From: Ascidia mentula
Taxonomy: Eukaryota > Chordata > Ascidiacea > Phlebobranchia > Ascidiidae
DNA length: 64,000 nt
Reading direction: 5' to 3'
Assembly (NCBI GenBank): GCA_947561715.1
Contig: OX387204.1
Span: 15,319,001 to 15,383,000 of the forward strand
The notes under the pieces were generated by a model, which was given only the letters and a program-made list of their open reading frames with translations, was not told the origin of the DNA and did not search any database. Both the position numbers and the translations under genes were made by a program. Shown here piece by piece: positions 15,101 to 23,617 of the stretch (its first letter is position 1; every line of letters starts with the position of its first letter).

Positions 15101-15293
15101 AAGTTTTCCTCTATAGATTCATGTTTTTATGAATCTTATTGTCTGTTTTAGATTGGATTACAACGGTTTCTACCAGGCCCAGATTGTCGAAGAGGAAAAC
15201 AAGGAAATACTCGACACGTCATCAGCAACTGAGTTGATATCCAAGCACCATAAGGCGCCGCCCACCGTTGCGAAAACCAATCAAAATCCTTGA
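119..15293 (+). CDS. TUBGCP2: Gamma-tubulin complex component 2 (GCP2), 3' 17 exons, 5' end outside window
   Basis: GCP2 pairs with GCP3 in the gamma-tubulin small complex and ring complex that nucleates microtubules at centrosomes. Exons were placed by eye from GT-AG sites, continuous phase and recalled similarity to human GCP2: 119-275, 822-899, 1334-1401, 1459-1658, 2171-2257, 2423-2570, 2718-2852, 3290-3452, 3633-3720, 9180-9253, 12299-12420, 12843-12946, 13260-13380, 13674-13817, 14096-14218, 14428-14591, 15152-15293. They total 2118 bases, 705 codons plus TGA. Hallmark stretches include [56 protein letters not shown] and LDYNGFY near the C-terminus. Human GCP2 is about 900 residues, so roughly 200 N-terminal residues lie upstream. 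Introns 9 (3721-9179) and 10 (9254-12298) are unusually long; intron 9 hosts two antisense GNAT genes. A possible poly(A) signal AATAAA is at 15561-15566. No frame break was seen. Confidence 0.95.
416..640. mobile_element. Short non-autonomous hAT-type element (MITE) in GCP2 intron 1
   Basis: The ends are imperfect inverted repeats: the left end reads CGTTGATTCCCAACC and the right end, reverse-complemented, CAGTGTTTCCCAAAC. The element is flanked by a perfect 8-bp target duplication TTTTAAAT at 408-415 and 641-648. The CAGTG-type terminus and 8-bp duplication are the hAT superfamily signature. It is about 225 bp and has no coding capacity. Related sequence occurs inside the larger hAT elements near 6068-6235 and 62041-62130. 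Confidence 0.85.
1079..1280 (+). mobile_element. tRNA-derived SINE in GCP2 intron 2
   Basis: Bases 1079-1151 fold as a tRNA-like head. There is an A box (TAGCTCAGTTGG), an anticodon stem TGGGC/GCCCA around the loop CTGGTTA (formal anticodon GGT, Thr), and a B box GTTCAAACC. The acceptor and T stems each carry one mismatch. A non-tRNA body continues to about 1280 (ending near TCAGTGTCACACACGT). The mismatches and the unrelated tail fit a pol III SINE better than a working tRNA gene. The 3' boundary is approximate. Confidence 0.7.
1784..1932. repeat. Snap-back palindrome (foldback MITE-like) in GCP2 intron 4
   Basis: Two nearly perfect inverted arms of about 65 bases (about 1784-1850 and 1868-1932) flank an AT-rich centre of under 20 bases. 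The outer arm starts TTATGAATCTGACG and the other ends CGTCAGATTCATAA. The element should form a long hairpin in DNA or RNA. There is no coding capacity and no clear target duplication. Confidence 0.85.
4146..4847 (-). CDS. GNAT-family N-acetyltransferase, subgroup A, intronless, nested in GCP2 intron 9
   Basis: A 233-residue single-exon reading frame on the strand opposite GCP2. The acetyl-CoA-binding motif A is clear near residues 129-143 ([16 protein letters not shown]), where R135-x-x-G-x-A fits the GNAT R/Q-x-x-G-x-G/A loop. A later block ([20 protein letters not shown]) resembles the CoA-side helix of insect arylalkylamine N-acetyltransferases. The reaction would be acetyl transfer from acetyl-CoA to an amine; the acceptor cannot be read from sequence. 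The middle (GAKRPMT, CVDP, GMYSS) is strongly shared with the genes at 19158 and 21018, while the N- and C-terminal ends differ. The start at 4847 gives an N-terminus of the same length as the relatives. Nearby internal Met codons make the start uncertain by a few residues. Confidence 0.85.
   Translation of the reverse strand: MSAVCSMCKVRSNVYLVQLGQGDAKDMKKLLESSYLTHSMIRQAKDRDLKKYKPAFCEKMEENLKHDASFGFRDDRSAELVAMCVNSLPKTPNKASSVDDLASKADRQLGQEWYEDIGAKRPMTMGLLCVDPLYREMGLATKLIKQSEKAAAEMGCDAIGMYSSHEYVHRIGKRLGYTATKRLKYCDFVDEDDGERMFDLEKVGNETYLSKCYKWLPAVRGSPGRRSVLKVNY
5318..5455. repeat. Interspersed repeat R1, partial copy
   Basis: Contains the recurring core 'gtttcgacctataaggtctcatcagtg' in diverged form, flanked by 'ggcaaagtggagc' and 'gactatacaatcac'. 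The same modules recur at 7160-7440, inverted at 7441-7690, and as a fragment at 33300-33380. There is no coding capacity. It lies in GCP2 intron 9. Confidence 0.6.
5691..6823. mobile_element. hAT element remnant in GCP2 intron 9, carrying a nested second hAT
   Basis: It begins CAGTGTTTCTCGAAC and ends TTGGGAACCACTG, which are imperfect inverted termini. The flanks TTGTAACA (5683-5690) and TTGTAACG (6824-6831) are an 8-bp target duplication with one mismatch. Internal modules (CACCGCCCC near the left end, ACGCTATAAGAGAA, repeated GCGCCCCCC blocks) are shared in order with the element at 61922-62407, so the two are one family. Only traces of the transposase 3' end remain near 5790-5830. A different hAT sits inside at 6323-6760. 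Confidence 0.85.
6323..6760. mobile_element. Non-autonomous hAT-type element nested inside another hAT
   Basis: Terminal inverted repeats TAGTGATGT and ACATCACTA are flanked by a perfect 8-bp target duplication CCATTTGG (6315-6322 and 6761-6768). The element is 438 bp and GC-rich at both ends, with repeated CCGGATCCGG/CCCGGACCCGG blocks. A close relative, inverted, lies at 54884-55319. It has no transposase and must have moved in trans. It is younger than the element it interrupts. Confidence 0.9.
7160..7690. repeat. Interspersed repeat R1, two copies in inverted arrangement
   Basis: The block 'gagaaaacaaggtggaaacact ... caataatcatatg' occurs at about 7160-7260 and again at 7445-7527. The block 'ctgcagacagatggccactgtttcgacc...tcatcagtgcagctg' at 7300-7355 recurs reverse-complemented at 7625-7685. 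'ccactttgtggtgac' and 'gtcaccacaaagtgg' face each other around 7400 and 7575. The stretch is thus a composite of direct and inverted copies in GCP2 intron 9. It is missing from the downstream duplicate of this intron. Confidence 0.65.
8187..8876 (-). CDS. GNAT-family N-acetyltransferase, subgroup B, intronless, nested in GCP2 intron 9
   Basis: A 229-residue single-exon frame starting [15 protein letters not shown] and ending at 8187. GNAT motif A is present near residues 127-142 ([17 protein letters not shown]) with a full R-x-x-G-x-G acetyl-CoA loop, followed by [20 protein letters not shown]. It would transfer acetyl from acetyl-CoA to an unidentified small amine or similar acceptor. It lies antisense inside intron 9, about 300 bases before GCP2 exon 10, so its promoter region overlaps the intron-exon border of the host gene. 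Two damaged relatives exist: 16840-17183 and 22803-23257. Subgroup B differs from A by NEYTHKIG versus HEYVHRIG and by its C-terminal tail. The start is supported by the matching MSEDALS start in the 17183 copy. Confidence 0.87.
   Translation of the reverse strand: MSEDALSNFQLVKLGPENAEEVKNFMETNYLSNGPFYQMINWDVEKDLPNFRRKMDVLLTLGASFGLRHKLNGNLAAMCVNSIETGSANKQTTDDAQNDMVARFVKLMGKKWYEDIGAKRPMTLGTLCVDPRYAGRGLATKLAKISEEVAVEMGCDAIGMYSSNEYTHKIGKKLGYVVHSRWAYKDFLDEDGRVFDEEKIREHTHLCQTYKWLDRKNNGEREHDTRCRI
9254..12298 (+). other. GCP2 intron 10, no gene seen
   Basis: A 3-kb intron between exons 10 and 11. It holds AT-rich unique sequence, runs of A and T (for example near 11695-11735), and segments near 10345-10390 and 11590-12050 that recur at 17640-18455 in the downstream duplicate. 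Open frames such as 10795-11109 show no recognisable domain. Confidence 0.6.
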
Positions 15294-16160
15294 TGGTCAC
15301 GTGCTTTGTAATGCCAAAATTTTCGACATATGTTGCGCAAAACCAATTGTTTATTTTCGTACGTTTTTAAACTGAATTTGGTTTGCGAAGGTGCTACTTT
15401 GATGAGTTTTGGACAAGTGCTTACCTTCCACAGTTTGATTTCTTCCATGCAACTTGTCTAGTTAAAGATTGGTATTCCGAAAACCAAAACGAGTTGCGTT
15501 CCACCGAAAACAGAGGACGCTGAATTGGGATTAGTTCCAGAAACACTCTACTATCGGCAAAATAAACTTTATTTTTTAAAGTCCCGCTTTTCTATTTTTT
15601 TGACAGTGTTATGTTACCTCACTGCAAGAAAACTTATTTTCCAAAGTTATTTCAACGAGATGCGAAAAAGTGCCAGTGTTTTAGGCACGAAACACCAAAG
15701 TATTGTAGAGCCGTAAGACTTCAGTATTTGCATGCAACCTACAGCAGCTATATTTAACATATGCACGCATGTCTGTATTTCTATCAAAAATAAGTTTAGT
15801 CGGCGGAAAACGCCCACCTTCTATTCTGTCACCACTATAACGATGACGAACCAAAGCAATCCGTGGTGGATTAGAATTAACTCTACGGTTGAGTGAGCAC
15901 ACATGCAAGGGCGTATTTTGGGCACTTTGAATCAGGTAGCTACTTGGTGCCGGGTGCTGTAAAAAAAATTTGACAAAAAGGGCAGCTCAAACCATGCATT
16001 ACTAACACAACAACGGATCGTTTAAAGGCTCCGTCATTTATGGTTTCATGAAAGATGGAGGGCATTAAAACCGCTCCGTTTGGACATTATTTAAGACAAA
16101 AGAGCAACAAAAAATGCAATTGGATTTTGCATCTAATGTCGTTTTATGCAAAACTCATCT
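15294..16160. other. Intergenic region downstream of GCP2, includes interspersed repeat R3 (about 15808-16065)
   Basis: After the GCP2 stop the sequence carries a possible AATAAA at 15561-15566. From about 15808 a repeat is seen whose modules ('gaattaactctacggttgagtgagcac', 'gccgggtgctgtaaaa', 'tttcatgaaagat', here in one diverged form) recur at 18455-18800 and reverse-complemented at 57925-58405. No convincing gene. Confidence 0.55.
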
Positions 16161-16839
16161 CTCGTTAAGAGGTCAATGTCTTGCTTGACTTAAATTACCA
16201 AAATCATCAAATTAAGAATCATTGGTTCTGTGTTGGCGATGATTTGGGTCTTATTAGTCAATTCCTGATAAATGTTAGCAAATTAGGTTAAAATAAGTGA
16301 CTGTTTTCTTGTAAAAATGGTTGTTCGCGAATTATCGGAATAGAACTTCCCACCGAACTCATTTAAAGGATTAGAATTTTTAGAAGATTTGCTCACGCTG
16401 TTTCCTCGTGTTTATCTGTTTTTTTGTTTTCAAACACGAATTCATTAAACCACATAGAAATAGTTCATCCTTATTTAGGTATTAGTGAACAGCACAGTAA
16501 TCATCAAATACCGGAGATTCTGTACGAATTGAATATGATGGCCAAATTAGCCTTTTAGCTGTTATAATGGCACAAGCTAAGAAAGAAAGAAACGTAACCG
16601 AATTCGTCTGAAAAACTTTACTATATTTTATGTGCGTCGTCGTAAGATTTTGCAACACATGTGACGTCACCGGTTTTTTTTTCGACTACTCTGTCGTCAT
16701 CAGAAGGGTTTCGTCAGAACCATGAGGTTGGGGACCCCTGGATTCAACAAAAAAAACGCTCAATCCAATAATCAAGCCTATATATGCATATGCAGGTTAC
16801 CATCTGTATGGTCCGAAAAATAAGCGCGTCTATATACGG

Positions 16840-17183
16840 TAACGCGTATCATGTTCCCTGTCATCGTTGTTCTTACGATCCAGCTATTTATAAGTTTGTC
16901 ATAGATGTGTGTGTTCTCCTCGTCGAAAACTCTTCCGTTTTCATCAACGAAGTCCCTGTAGGCCCACCGGCTATGAACAACGTAACCGAGCTTTTTGCCG
17001 ATCTTGTGCGTGTACTCGTTGCTCGAATACATTCCTATTGCGTCGCACCCTACCTTCCCAGTTGATCATGTCATAGAATGGCCCGCTGCTGAGATAGTTA
17101 ATTTCCAAAAAATTTTTCATTTCCTCTGCATTTTCCGGGCCAAGTTTAACCAATTGCAATTTTGAGAGTGCGTCTTCGCTCAT
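16840..17183 (-). pseudogene. GNAT subgroup B pseudogene with internal deletion
   Basis: The N-terminal part (17183 downward, [20 protein letters not shown]...) breaks off at MINWE, about residue 43, and the sequence resumes at the [20 protein letters not shown] block in another frame, then DENGRVFDEEN. About 110 codons are missing, including the whole acetyl-CoA motif A, so no active enzyme is possible. Further small losses occur in the C-terminal region (the KIRE stretch before HTH is gone). It is the duplicate of the gene at 8187-8876. Confidence 0.9.
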
Positions 17184-17480
17184 TTTTTATCACGGAATTT
17201 CAGTTTTTCCCGAAAGTATTTTTGTAGATTGCAATTTCACTGGCTCACGCAAACGCTGAAAAAGTCCAAAAAACATTTTAGTCGTGCAATGACCAAAAAA
17301 TACGAACACCAATCCTGCCCTGGCCCAATATACCAATAAATAGCCACGCTCATTTTAGTTAGAAATTGTTGCTATTTTCATTGATGTATACGTCTAGATG
17401 GTGACAGTATGGTTGCTAACAACAGGTTGGGCTCCTTGCGTAAAACACTTTGGTTATTTTATAGTAATATGTTTTCACAG

Positions 17481-17554
17481 AATCGTGCTTCTCAACTACG
17501 ATCTTATCATTCAACTCGTCAGAATTCTCTCCTTAGACACGGTGGAGGAAAAAG
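17481..17554 (+). pseudogene. Orphan copy of GCP2 exon 10 outside the gene
   Basis: A 74-base copy of exon 10 (source 9180-9253) with the TTTTCACAG acceptor and GTAGTGG donor preserved and the frame open ([17 protein letters not shown]). I count four base differences from the source, two of them changing an amino acid (T to I, I to L). It lies 2.2 kb past the GCP2 stop with no neighbouring GCP2 exons, so it cannot be part of the normal transcript unless read-through splicing occurs. Confidence 0.9.
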
Positions 17555-18454
17555 GTAGTGGTTGTTACTGTGGTTACATTTTTGACACAAAGATCCTGCA
17601 AAGGTAGATTTCTTTCCAACAATAAGTTTAAACTACCAGTTTGTTACAGATATTTGCTTACAGATCTTTTGGGTACTTATTATATATGGAATTTTCAGTG
17701 CAACAAAATATTGTGCCAATAAATTAGAACTAGCCCCAAATATTCTTCCTGCCCTGCCTCTCAACCCTAGTCAATAAAATTATTTGGAATAAAACACTTT
17801 ACGCAACGAAACTCTTTTCAAATAAATTGTAATTTGGGCTGCCACGATATTCACTGCAGCGATCTAATAATTATCAATGACAATCATCAATTATATGTAA
17901 ACTTTTCCAACCTTGCATCTTTCCACAAGCCTGACCATGCAACAAAGCGCAAGAGCCATTGTTATCCATTATGGTATCATTATGATTTTGATCATTAAAG
18001 GTGCAATTTCTTATTTCTTGTCTTGTGCCATTTATGGGAGACAAGCGTGTTCCACCCGTGACAAAAAAAGAACGCATACGCAATTGTTTGCCAATGGCGA
18101 AACTAATGGACCATTCACTCCAGTGAGTCCATGTAGGTAAACAAACATGACACCGCAATCAAGTGTTTTTGAAGACACGAAAAGATTTCAAACCCAATGT
18201 GCCAGGTGCTGTTGAACATTCTGGACAGAGTGTATGGCATTCAGCCAATGTACAGGGTAGTTTTAATCCGTTTGCACAAAGTCCGGTGCCATTACCACGA
18301 GCTAATTTCTGGGTTTTGTTGCGTAGTTATGCCGTAACGGACTGCTGGGATCCATGAGATAGACATAGATTTACCATTTTGGCTTCGTAATGGAAGCGCG
18401 CTGTTACGGTCTTCGAGACGTCAGGTGATGTAGCATTTGCAAGTCATGCGTGAC

Positions 18455-18800
18455 ACCTTATATTCTGTGCTCTGTCGCACCATTACGATGAGGTAACAAA
18501 GCAATCAGAGGTGAGTAGGAATTAACTGTGCGGTTGAGTGACCACATATGCCTGTGCTATTGCTAGGGCGTGTTTTGGGCATTTTCAATCAACTAGGTTT
18601 GGTACCGGGTGCTGTAGAAAATTAAACAAAAAAGGCAGCTGAAAGCTATATTTACAAAAAAATGAATCGTTCAAGGGCCCAGTCATTTGTGGTTTCATGA
18701 AAGATCCATCCCACATCTACGCATTCTGACCAAATTAGTTGCCGGACAGGTGTATTTTGCCCCCTGTAGGTCACATGATCTTTCAGAAGGCTCAACAAAT
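18455..18800. repeat. Interspersed repeat R3, second copy
   Basis: Shares 'gaattaactgtgcggttgagtgaccac', 'taccgggtgctgtagaaa' and 'ggtttcatgaaagatc' with 15808-16065, and extends further ('ccaaattagttgccggacaggtg') in register with the reverse complement of 57925-58405. No coding capacity is visible. Ends are approximate and no terminal repeats were recognised. Confidence 0.6.
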
Positions 18801-19157
18801 CCTTAATATTTTCTGTCCCATTCAGGAGCAGTGCTTTTTGATATTATATTCTTATATAAGTCAAGACCCGGAAACGGTAATTGGGAAACAAGCGGACAAG
18901 TCGGCAGGTGCATAATAGCAGAGGACTTTGAAAACAGAAGTAATAAAATTCATTATGGTTACTCAAGGTATTGAAGCTCAGCGCAGATTTTTACTATCTG
19001 GACTATCGGGCACGACGAACGCCTAAACAACACAAAGTGGTACAGACCACAAAAAAGTTGGGAGCCCCCGTTATGATATGACAATGTATGAAGATACATA
19101 TCCTTGTCGAACATACGAGACTAAGTCCGTTCGAAGCTTTTTTCGTCCTATCTGTGG

Positions 19158-19853
19158 TTATTCCAGCGACTTTCTGGTCGGAAGCCATTTGTAGCATTTG
19201 CTCAGATAAGTTTCAGTTCCAACTTTCTCCAAATTGAACATTCTTTCCCCATCGTCTTCATCAACGAAATCACAATATTTCAATCGCTTGGTGGCGGTAT
19301 AACCCAACCTCTTACCGATTCTGTGCACGTATTCATGGCTGGAATACATTCCAATAGCATCGCATCCCATCTCAGCAGCAGCTTTTTCGCTTTGCTTTAT
19401 AAGCTTGGTCGCCAAACCCATCCCTCTGTACAATGGATCAACACACAACATACCCAATGTCATAGGACGTTTTGCCCCGATGTCTTCGTACCACTCTTGT
19501 CCTAATTGTCTGTTAGCTTTAGACAACAAGTCGTCCAGGCTGAAACTTTTGTCAGAGTTTTTCGCTAGGGAATTAACGCACATGGCGACCAGGTTTCCAG
19601 TTCGTTTATCCTTGAAACCGAGACTTGCGTTGTACTTTACACCTTCCTCCATCCTTGTATGAAACAATTGCTCGTGATCTTTGCTGTTCCATCGCCTAAG
19701 GTGAGTATGTGCCCCACTTTTGAGGTAAGTGCGTTCCAATAGATTTCTCATATCACCGACATCTTTGAAGTCGAGCTTTGTTAATTCCACATCGGTGAGT
19801 TGTTGGCCGCCAATGGATTTTCCACTTACACCTGGCATTCCAACAAACGACAA
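19158..19853 (-). CDS. GNAT-family N-acetyltransferase, subgroup A
   Basis: A 231-residue intronless frame. Motif A reads [16 protein letters not shown], with R-G-M-G-L-A fitting the GNAT loop, then [20 protein letters not shown] and a C-terminal CYKWLPTRKSLE. The N-terminus (MSFVGMPGVSGKSIGG...) is longer than in subgroup B, and a second Met lies at residue 6, so the exact start is open. Between the conserved VELTKLDFKDVGDMRNL start of the domain and the motif the protein is close to the 21018 gene, which suggests recent duplication. Predicted role: acetyl-CoA-dependent N-acetylation of an unknown acceptor. No GCP2 sequence flanks this copy. Confidence 0.87.
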   Translation of the reverse strand: MSFVGMPGVSGKSIGGQQLTDVELTKLDFKDVGDMRNLLERTYLKSGAHTHLRRWNSKDHEQLFHTRMEEGVKYNASLGFKDKRTGNLVAMCVNSLAKNSDKSFSLDDLLSKANRQLGQEWYEDIGAKRPMTLGMLCVDPLYRGMGLATKLIKQSEKAAAEMGCDAIGMYSSHEYVHRIGKRLGYTATKRLKYCDFVDEDDGERMFNLEKVGTETYLSKCYKWLPTRKSLE

Positions 19854-21017
19854 AAGTTTGTTCCAATGAAAGGTTCGTGAAAGCCAAATCGGTTAACCCT
19901 GTTTTGACTACCAGGGTGCGCGTTGCTTCTGTTTACAAGTTTTTTCGTGAAATAAACCTTGGCCTACTATATATGCGCATGCATATATCAGGAAACTTGA
20001 ATGTCTCCTTCATACATGCAGTATATAGAAGAAAGTTTGAATGAGTGTTTTACAGTAGTTCACAACCAATAGTAACCAAGGATCAATGAAATTAAATGTA
20101 ATCTTCTGCCAAAAATCTATTTGATTTTTAATCAAGTCTAGCGCCAGTAAAAAAATACTCGATACAGCGCAATCTTCCATACTGTCATAACGTTACTGTA
20201 CAAGCTAGCTGTTGCTGTTAGCCCATTGCACATTCAACTTTCACTTTCATAGCTAGTTCCCAATTTTACTACTGTACCTTCATGGCGAAACGGTCTGCTG
20301 AGCTGCACTGCACATGACACTCAAATGCATTGCATCCACTGGAAACGCTTTGTCAGCAGCTTTGAGCTGTTTATGTCAGAGGTTGCCAACCAGGATGTAA
20401 CTGCGGGGTAAGAGATAAGATTTCAAAGTGGTCGAATTTTCTTGGTCGGTTATTATGGTAGTTTTTCTTTCGCTAATAAACTGTCAGTAATTTGAAATCA
20501 AATTGGCAACTTTTTAATACTCTGTGCATTCGATTGTCTTCTGATCGGTAAACGCCACGCTTATTATCCAATCAAGGGTTGAAGATTTTTGATTGCCCAA
20601 GTTAAGGTACCTACAACTTTTTTCCACAGACGTTAGACGAGAAATTAGAACACACAAAATGTTCAAAATTTCATAATCTACAAATTTATTGTTTTTGAAA
20701 TCGTCTCGAATTTTAAAATAATATGACTTTTGCATGAAGCAAACAAGCGAAAAACACAGCAGTCATTTCGGCGAAAATATATTTTTTTAACCGAAATTGT
20801 TTCACGCATCACTGAACAATCAAAGTGTCGATTCTACAATCAAAGCGTTAAAAGAAATGTGCATGAACTAATAACAAAAACAAAACAAAGAGTTTATGAA
20901 TTATATCGCAACGACATGGTTTGACGGCGGTCACACTGTGTGAATCCAAGCGAGCATGTTGGCAACGAAATCGGTTTGACCGTGGATGGTGTATCGCATG
21001 ACTGGAGTTGGCTATAT

Positions 21018-21728
21018 TCAATGTAGGCCTGCCCCAACCCTTATATTCTTTCCAGCATTGGGTTTTCGCGGGAGTTTTATGGCCGACAGCCATTTGTAGC
21101 ATTTGCTCACAAAACTTTCATTTCCAACTTTCTCCAAATCGAACATTCTTTCCCCAACGTCTTCATCAACAAAATCGCAATATTTCCATCGCTTGGTGGC
21201 GGTATATCCCAACTTCTTACCGATTCTGTGCACGTATTCATGGCTGGAATACATTCCAATAGCATCGCATCCCATCTCAGCAGCAGCTTTTTCGCTTTGC
21301 TTTATAAGCTTTGTCGCCAAGCCCATCCCTCTGTACAATGGATCAACGCACAACATACCCAATGTCATAGGACGTTTTGCCCCGATGTCTTCGAACCAGT
21401 CCTGTCCGAGTTGTTTGTTGAGATGGGACACCAAGTCTTCCAGATTAGATTTTGTCTCTAAAGAATTAACGCACATGGCTACCAGCTCTCCAGTTCGTTT
21501 ATCCTTGAAACCGAGACTTGCTTTGTACTCGACGTCATCTGCGATCCTTTTGTAAAAAAGCAGCTTGTGATCTTGGTTGTTCCAGCGTTTGAGCTTAGTG
21601 TGTGCGTCACTTTTAAGGTAGGTTCGATCCCAAAGCTTATTCATATCACCAACATCTTCAAAGTCGAGATTCACTAAATCAACTTCGGAAAGTTTCTCAC
21701 TGTTGGTTATTTCATGTGATCTTGACAT
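21018..21728 (-). CDS. GNAT-family N-acetyltransferase, subgroup A
   Basis: A 236-residue intronless frame starting MSRSHEITNSEKLSEVDLVNLDFEDVGDM. Motif [17 protein letters not shown] and the [20 protein letters not shown] block are intact. The C-terminus departs from the other copies after YKWLSAIK, ending PNAGKNIRVGAGLH, so the 3' end has been replaced or has diverged freely. The linker before the motif is shorter than in the 19158 gene. It is the third full subgroup A member on the same strand, about 1.2 kb from the previous one. The acceptor substrate is unknown. Confidence 0.87.
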   Translation of the reverse strand: MSRSHEITNSEKLSEVDLVNLDFEDVGDMNKLWDRTYLKSDAHTKLKRWNNQDHKLLFYKRIADDVEYKASLGFKDKRTGELVAMCVNSLETKSNLEDLVSHLNKQLGQDWFEDIGAKRPMTLGMLCVDPLYRGMGLATKLIKQSEKAAAEMGCDAIGMYSSHEYVHRIGKKLGYTATKRWKYCDFVDEDVGERMFDLEKVGNESFVSKCYKWLSAIKLPRKPNAGKNIRVGAGLH

Positions 21729-22802
21729 TTTACGTTTTCAGAATCTATTGCCCTACACAAAACTGTTAAACCTTTCAATTCATATCACATGTTACCAAAT
21801 CAAAGCCCAACAAGTTTAAACAGGTTTTAAACGTTTTAAAAACCTTGGCCTATCTGCTTGTACCCCAGGGGTTTGCTAATAAAAGCTTTTTAAAGACGTC
21901 CGGGGTCTGTTCTATATTCATTCTTTCACATTCTAGCTGTTAACTTTACATTTAAACAGAAGTTCCAAGTCTTTGTCATCGCCAAACCCGAACCACAAGT
22001 ACCTTGGGTGATATTTCGGTGATTATATAGTTGCTATACCCCCCGAACTGTTTTCTGCGGACCACCGCAAAGTAAAGTGGACTGAGAAACTACTACCGCA
22101 TCCACGTATTCTGTAACGTTACGCAATATGCATTTACGTAACGATTCGCGGAAACGCCGGCGTTGATTCAGCAAAATACAGAATTCCTTCTACAAACTGA
22201 TGAGTGCATATTAACCCCCAAAGCCTTCTGTTAGTTCGCACCTCGATGTCCAAAGCAATGACCAACGTCTAACCATTCGGTTTGTGGTTGACCCAAAACC
22301 CAACATGATACAAATTCAGACTCCAAACGAACTGTCTCTTCTTTGTGTCGCTTATTAGAATTTTTGGTCTAAGATAAAAAAAGTTATAAACGTTTGATAA
22401 AATCAATAATTTAAACCGTACATCGACAAAACATGGTCGCCGATTATTTCTTCGTTTCTGGATCAATCCTGGTTAGATTTGAACTACCAACTTTTGCATT
22501 TCATGCCCCCGCTTGCTATTTGATTCGGTGGGTGTCAAGTTACGCTAGGTCTTCTGCATTTTACATGTTTTTCAAACACGTGTTTTTGCGAAATCTCATC
22601 CATGTAGTCAGGGGTATCATCAAATTGGACCAAGAAATAAGAACGCTGCATTTCTATTAGGCGGTGAATATCCGTAACTAGGAAGTTGTTGGGCTCCTGA
22701 AACCCTTTTTGTCAAGTCCTTTTGTTTGTGTAATCGCTAAATATTTGCAAATGTTTTATGTCAGAAACCTCCGGAAGAGCAGAAAACCTACTTTAACTTT
22801 TC
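21729..22802. other. Intergenic, nothing recognised
   Basis: About 1.1 kb between two oppositely oriented GNAT sequences. Open frames on both strands (for example 22433-22660) have no recognisable motif. No repeat shared with the rest of the window was noticed. Confidence 0.5.
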
Positions 22803-23257
22803 TTCAAAACGACATGGTGGCAAGATTTGTGAAAGTTATGGGGAAGAAATGGTTTGAGGACATCGGAGCAAAACGACCCATGACTCTGGGCACCCTCTGC
22901 GTGGATCCAAGGTACGGAGGGCGCGGATTGGCAACAAAGCTTGCCAAGATAAGTGAAGAAGTAGCCGTGGAAATGGGGTGCGACGCAATAGGAATGTATT
23001 CGAGCAACGAGTACACGCACAAGATCGGCAAAAAGCTCGGTTACATTGTTCATAGCCGGTGGGCCTACAGGGATTTCCTTGATGAAAATGGAAGAATGTT
23101 TGACGAGAAGAAGATAGGAGAACACACACATCTATGTCAAGTTTACAAATGGCTGGCTCGTAAGATCACTGATGACGTGAAACATGCTCCGCATAGATCC
23201 ATAGATCAAACTGGTGCACTTCTTCTCCATGCAAACACTGCGTTTTCAGTTGTTTAG
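22803..23257 (+). pseudogene. 5'-truncated GNAT subgroup B copy, inverted
   Basis: Homology to the 8187 gene begins abruptly at its residue 98 ([10 protein letters not shown]) and runs to the end of the domain (HLCQVYKWLARK), with motif [16 protein letters not shown] intact and no stop. The N-terminal ~97 residues are absent. The frame continues upstream through unrelated sequence to a possible ATG at 22709, and no acceptor site precedes the homology. It is on the opposite strand from all other GNAT copies. It is probably a broken copy from an inverted duplication; a chimeric gene using new upstream sequence cannot be excluded. The catalytic half alone would lack the N-terminal beta-alpha unit of the GNAT fold. 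Confidence 0.8.
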
Positions 23258-23617
23258 CTGCGGTGTAATCGTAAACCATGCAGAACGTTTTTCGCAGTAA
23301 CTTTTTATCACCCTATGTTCTTGGAAATATAACAATGGGTTTTCTACCTATATTGCTTATAATCGTACAGCGGTCAAGTCACTTGCTGCTGTAGCCTTTA
23401 CTTTTGTAAAAAAATGAGAATGTGTATTCTTCAAAAATATATTCAATACAATGCAACAATAAGAACACCGCCATCCACTGTCCAGACCGACTTAGACCAA
23501 CAGTTCTTATGAGAGTCACAAATCAAAGCGGAGACAGCTGCTATAAAGTCTGATATATTTGCATTTATAACAGGTTGGGTTTGAGTAAGCCATAAACAGA
23601 TTCTAAACTGATTTGAA

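Larger units (their letters stand above)
16163..18455. repeat. Decayed segmental duplicate of GCP2 introns 9-10
   Basis: Collinear matches run from 5131-5285 to 16163-16305, 7690-7790 to 16445-16540, 8187-9310 to 16840-17595, 10345-10390 to 17640-17690, and 11590-12050 to 17695-18455. The copy is shorter. It lacks the region holding the hAT and R1 elements and has lost the middle of the GNAT gene. It retains an intact copy of GCP2 exon 10. The duplication is in the same orientation as the source, just beyond the end of GCP2. Confidence 0.85.

Noticed and set aside
17398-17607. A 69-codon protein around the orphan exon 10
   Set aside because: The open frame is the exon copy plus read-through into intron sequence; the same extension is seen around the real exon at 9067-9306.
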